A stretch of DNA of 13,626 nt from Parabacteroides sp. (GTDB lineage Bacteria > Bacteroidota > Bacteroidia > Bacteroidales > Tannerellaceae). The DNA lies in contig DXRF01000056.1 of assembly GCA_019411205.1 (NCBI GenBank), positions 1 through 13,626 on the forward strand, in the 5' to 3' direction. The position numbers and the translations under genes are program-made. The notes below the pieces were generated by a model that saw only the letters and a program-made list of their open reading frames with translations, had not been told where the DNA came from and did no database searches. Positions 13,081 through 13,626 of this stretch are shown piece after piece (position 1 is the stretch's first letter; each line of letters opens with the position of its first letter).

Positions 13081-13626
13081 ATGGCGAAATATCTGTATTA
13101 TATCTGTGCCTGCTGTCTTTTATTCTTATTCAGCGGATGTGAAGGAAAAGGTAAAGGAGAGTCGGAAGAACTTCCTTTCAGTCCTTATGTGGAGGCGTTT
13201 ACCTCCGGTACGATTTCCAGATATACGCCCGTATATCTGATTTTCAATCAGGAAATAGCCGCTGATAGGATGAATCCTGACCAACTCCGCGACCTGGTCA
13301 GGATTAAACCCGAGACAGTCGGCGAGTTCGCATTTGAGAACAACCGGACGATCGTATTCAAGCCATCCAAGAGTTTCGAGCGTGACACCCGTTACGAGGT
13401 AAAGGCAGACCTTTCGGAGTGGTTCGACACGGAACGGAAAGACAACTGTTTTACATTCAGATTCTCGACTCAACCCTTGTCGTTGCGTGCCAACCTGCAA
13501 TCCGTCGATATCAACCGGAAGAATGAAAACGGTTATAACATCGTCTGCTCGGTGTTCACACCGGACAGGGAGACACCCGAAACTGTAGAGTCGCTTGTCG
13601 GTTTCTCTGAAAAGGCGGATGCTACC
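13081..13626 (+). CDS. Large lipoprotein, probably bacterial alpha-2-macroglobulin family, N-terminal part (runs off window)
   Basis: The frame is open from ATG at 13081 to the window end, giving 182 residues. A hydrophobic, Cys-rich leader ends in the lipobox FSGC (Cys20), so the protein is lipid-anchored. The mature start, FSPYVEAFTSGTISRYTPVY then LIFNQEI, followed by LVRIKPETVGEFAF, IVFKPSKSFERDTRYEVKAD and FTFRFSTQPLSL, reads like the first Ig-like/MG domains of the long alpha-2-macroglobulin lipoproteins of Bacteroidetes. These are thought to trap proteases in the periplasm and are often paired with penicillin-binding protein 1C. The thioester CxEQ motif and most domains lie beyond the window, so the family call rests on the N-terminus only. 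It could be another Ig-like lipoprotein. An open frame on the opposite strand at 13126-13500 is a shadow. Own promoter likely, given the 154-nt gap. Confidence 0.75.
   Translation, partial: MAKYLYYICACCLLFLFSGCEGKGKGESEELPFSPYVEAFTSGTISRYTPVYLIFNQEIAADRMNPDQLRDLVRIKPETVGEFAFENNRTIVFKPSKSFERDTRYEVKADLSEWFDTERKDNCFTFRFSTQPLSLRANLQSVDINRKNENGYNIVCSVFTPDRETPETVESLVGFSEKADAT

Noticed and set aside
13126..13500. Minus-strand open frame of 124 codons near the right edge
   Set aside because: The + strand frame from 13081 has a lipobox and family-like beta-strand pattern and stays open to the edge; the antisense frame is its shadow.
1..13626. Mobile element, prophage, tRNA or rRNA genes, toxin-antitoxin or defence genes
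   Set aside because: No transposase or integrase motifs, terminal repeats, cloverleaf-like tracts or defence domains were seen; the content is housekeeping and envelope genes.

Overview
The window looks like ordinary chromosomal backbone of a gut-type Bacteroidales bacterium; Parabacteroides would fit best. That is inferred from the AT-leaning intergenic DNA, the lack of strong Shine-Dalgarno sites, several SPII lipoproteins, a C-terminal type IX secretion (T9SS type B) domain, a TAnnTTTG-type promoter, and the Bacteroidetes flavour of the UvrA, NhaA and RadA proteins. All recognised genes are on the + strand and tightly packed. There are no tRNA or rRNA genes, no CRISPR array, no insertion sequence and no prophage signature.

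Layout. (1) 2-3179: the 3' end of a radA-like repair gene. It is followed 6 nt later by a small lipoprotein gene, an outer-membrane barrel gene overlapping it by 4 nt, and a COG2509-type FAD-dependent oxidoreductase gene. (2) 3180-3373: a non-coding gap holding three 22-bp tandem units with palindromic cores, an inverted repeat, a perfect 10-bp tandem direct repeat and a Bacteroidetes-type promoter. (3) 3374-9375: a probable operon of a PKD/T9SS-CTD secreted protein, a lytic transglycosylase lipoprotein with LysM, uvrA, a 72-residue unknown protein, and a YigZ/IMPACT-family protein. Its genes overlap or lie within about 11 nt of each other. (4) 9424-12926: a CPA-type cation:proton antiporter, a hairpin, NhaA, and an aldo/keto reductase with a Tat-like leader starting 2 nt after nhaA. 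(5) 12927-13626: a regulatory gap with an imperfect dyad, then the first 182 codons of a large lipoprotein that most resembles bacterial alpha-2-macroglobulin and runs off the window.

How the genes may work together. Two themes recur: the cell envelope (lipoproteins, barrel, peptidoglycan lyase, T9SS cargo, alpha-2-macroglobulin-like protein) and stress or repair (RadA, UvrA, Na+/H+ antiporters). uvrA sits downstream of the peptidoglycan and secretion genes in one probable transcript, so it may be driven at least partly by the promoter near 3351. The two antiporters are from different families but probably both handle Na+/pH homeostasis.

I did not find a convincing undescribed multi-gene system. 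The best leads are the repeat cluster at 3178-3244, the 10-bp direct repeat over the -33 region at 3327-3346, the unknown 72-residue gene coupled to uvrA, the reduced first zinc module of UvrA, and the hairpins before nhaA and before the alpha-2-macroglobulin-like gene.
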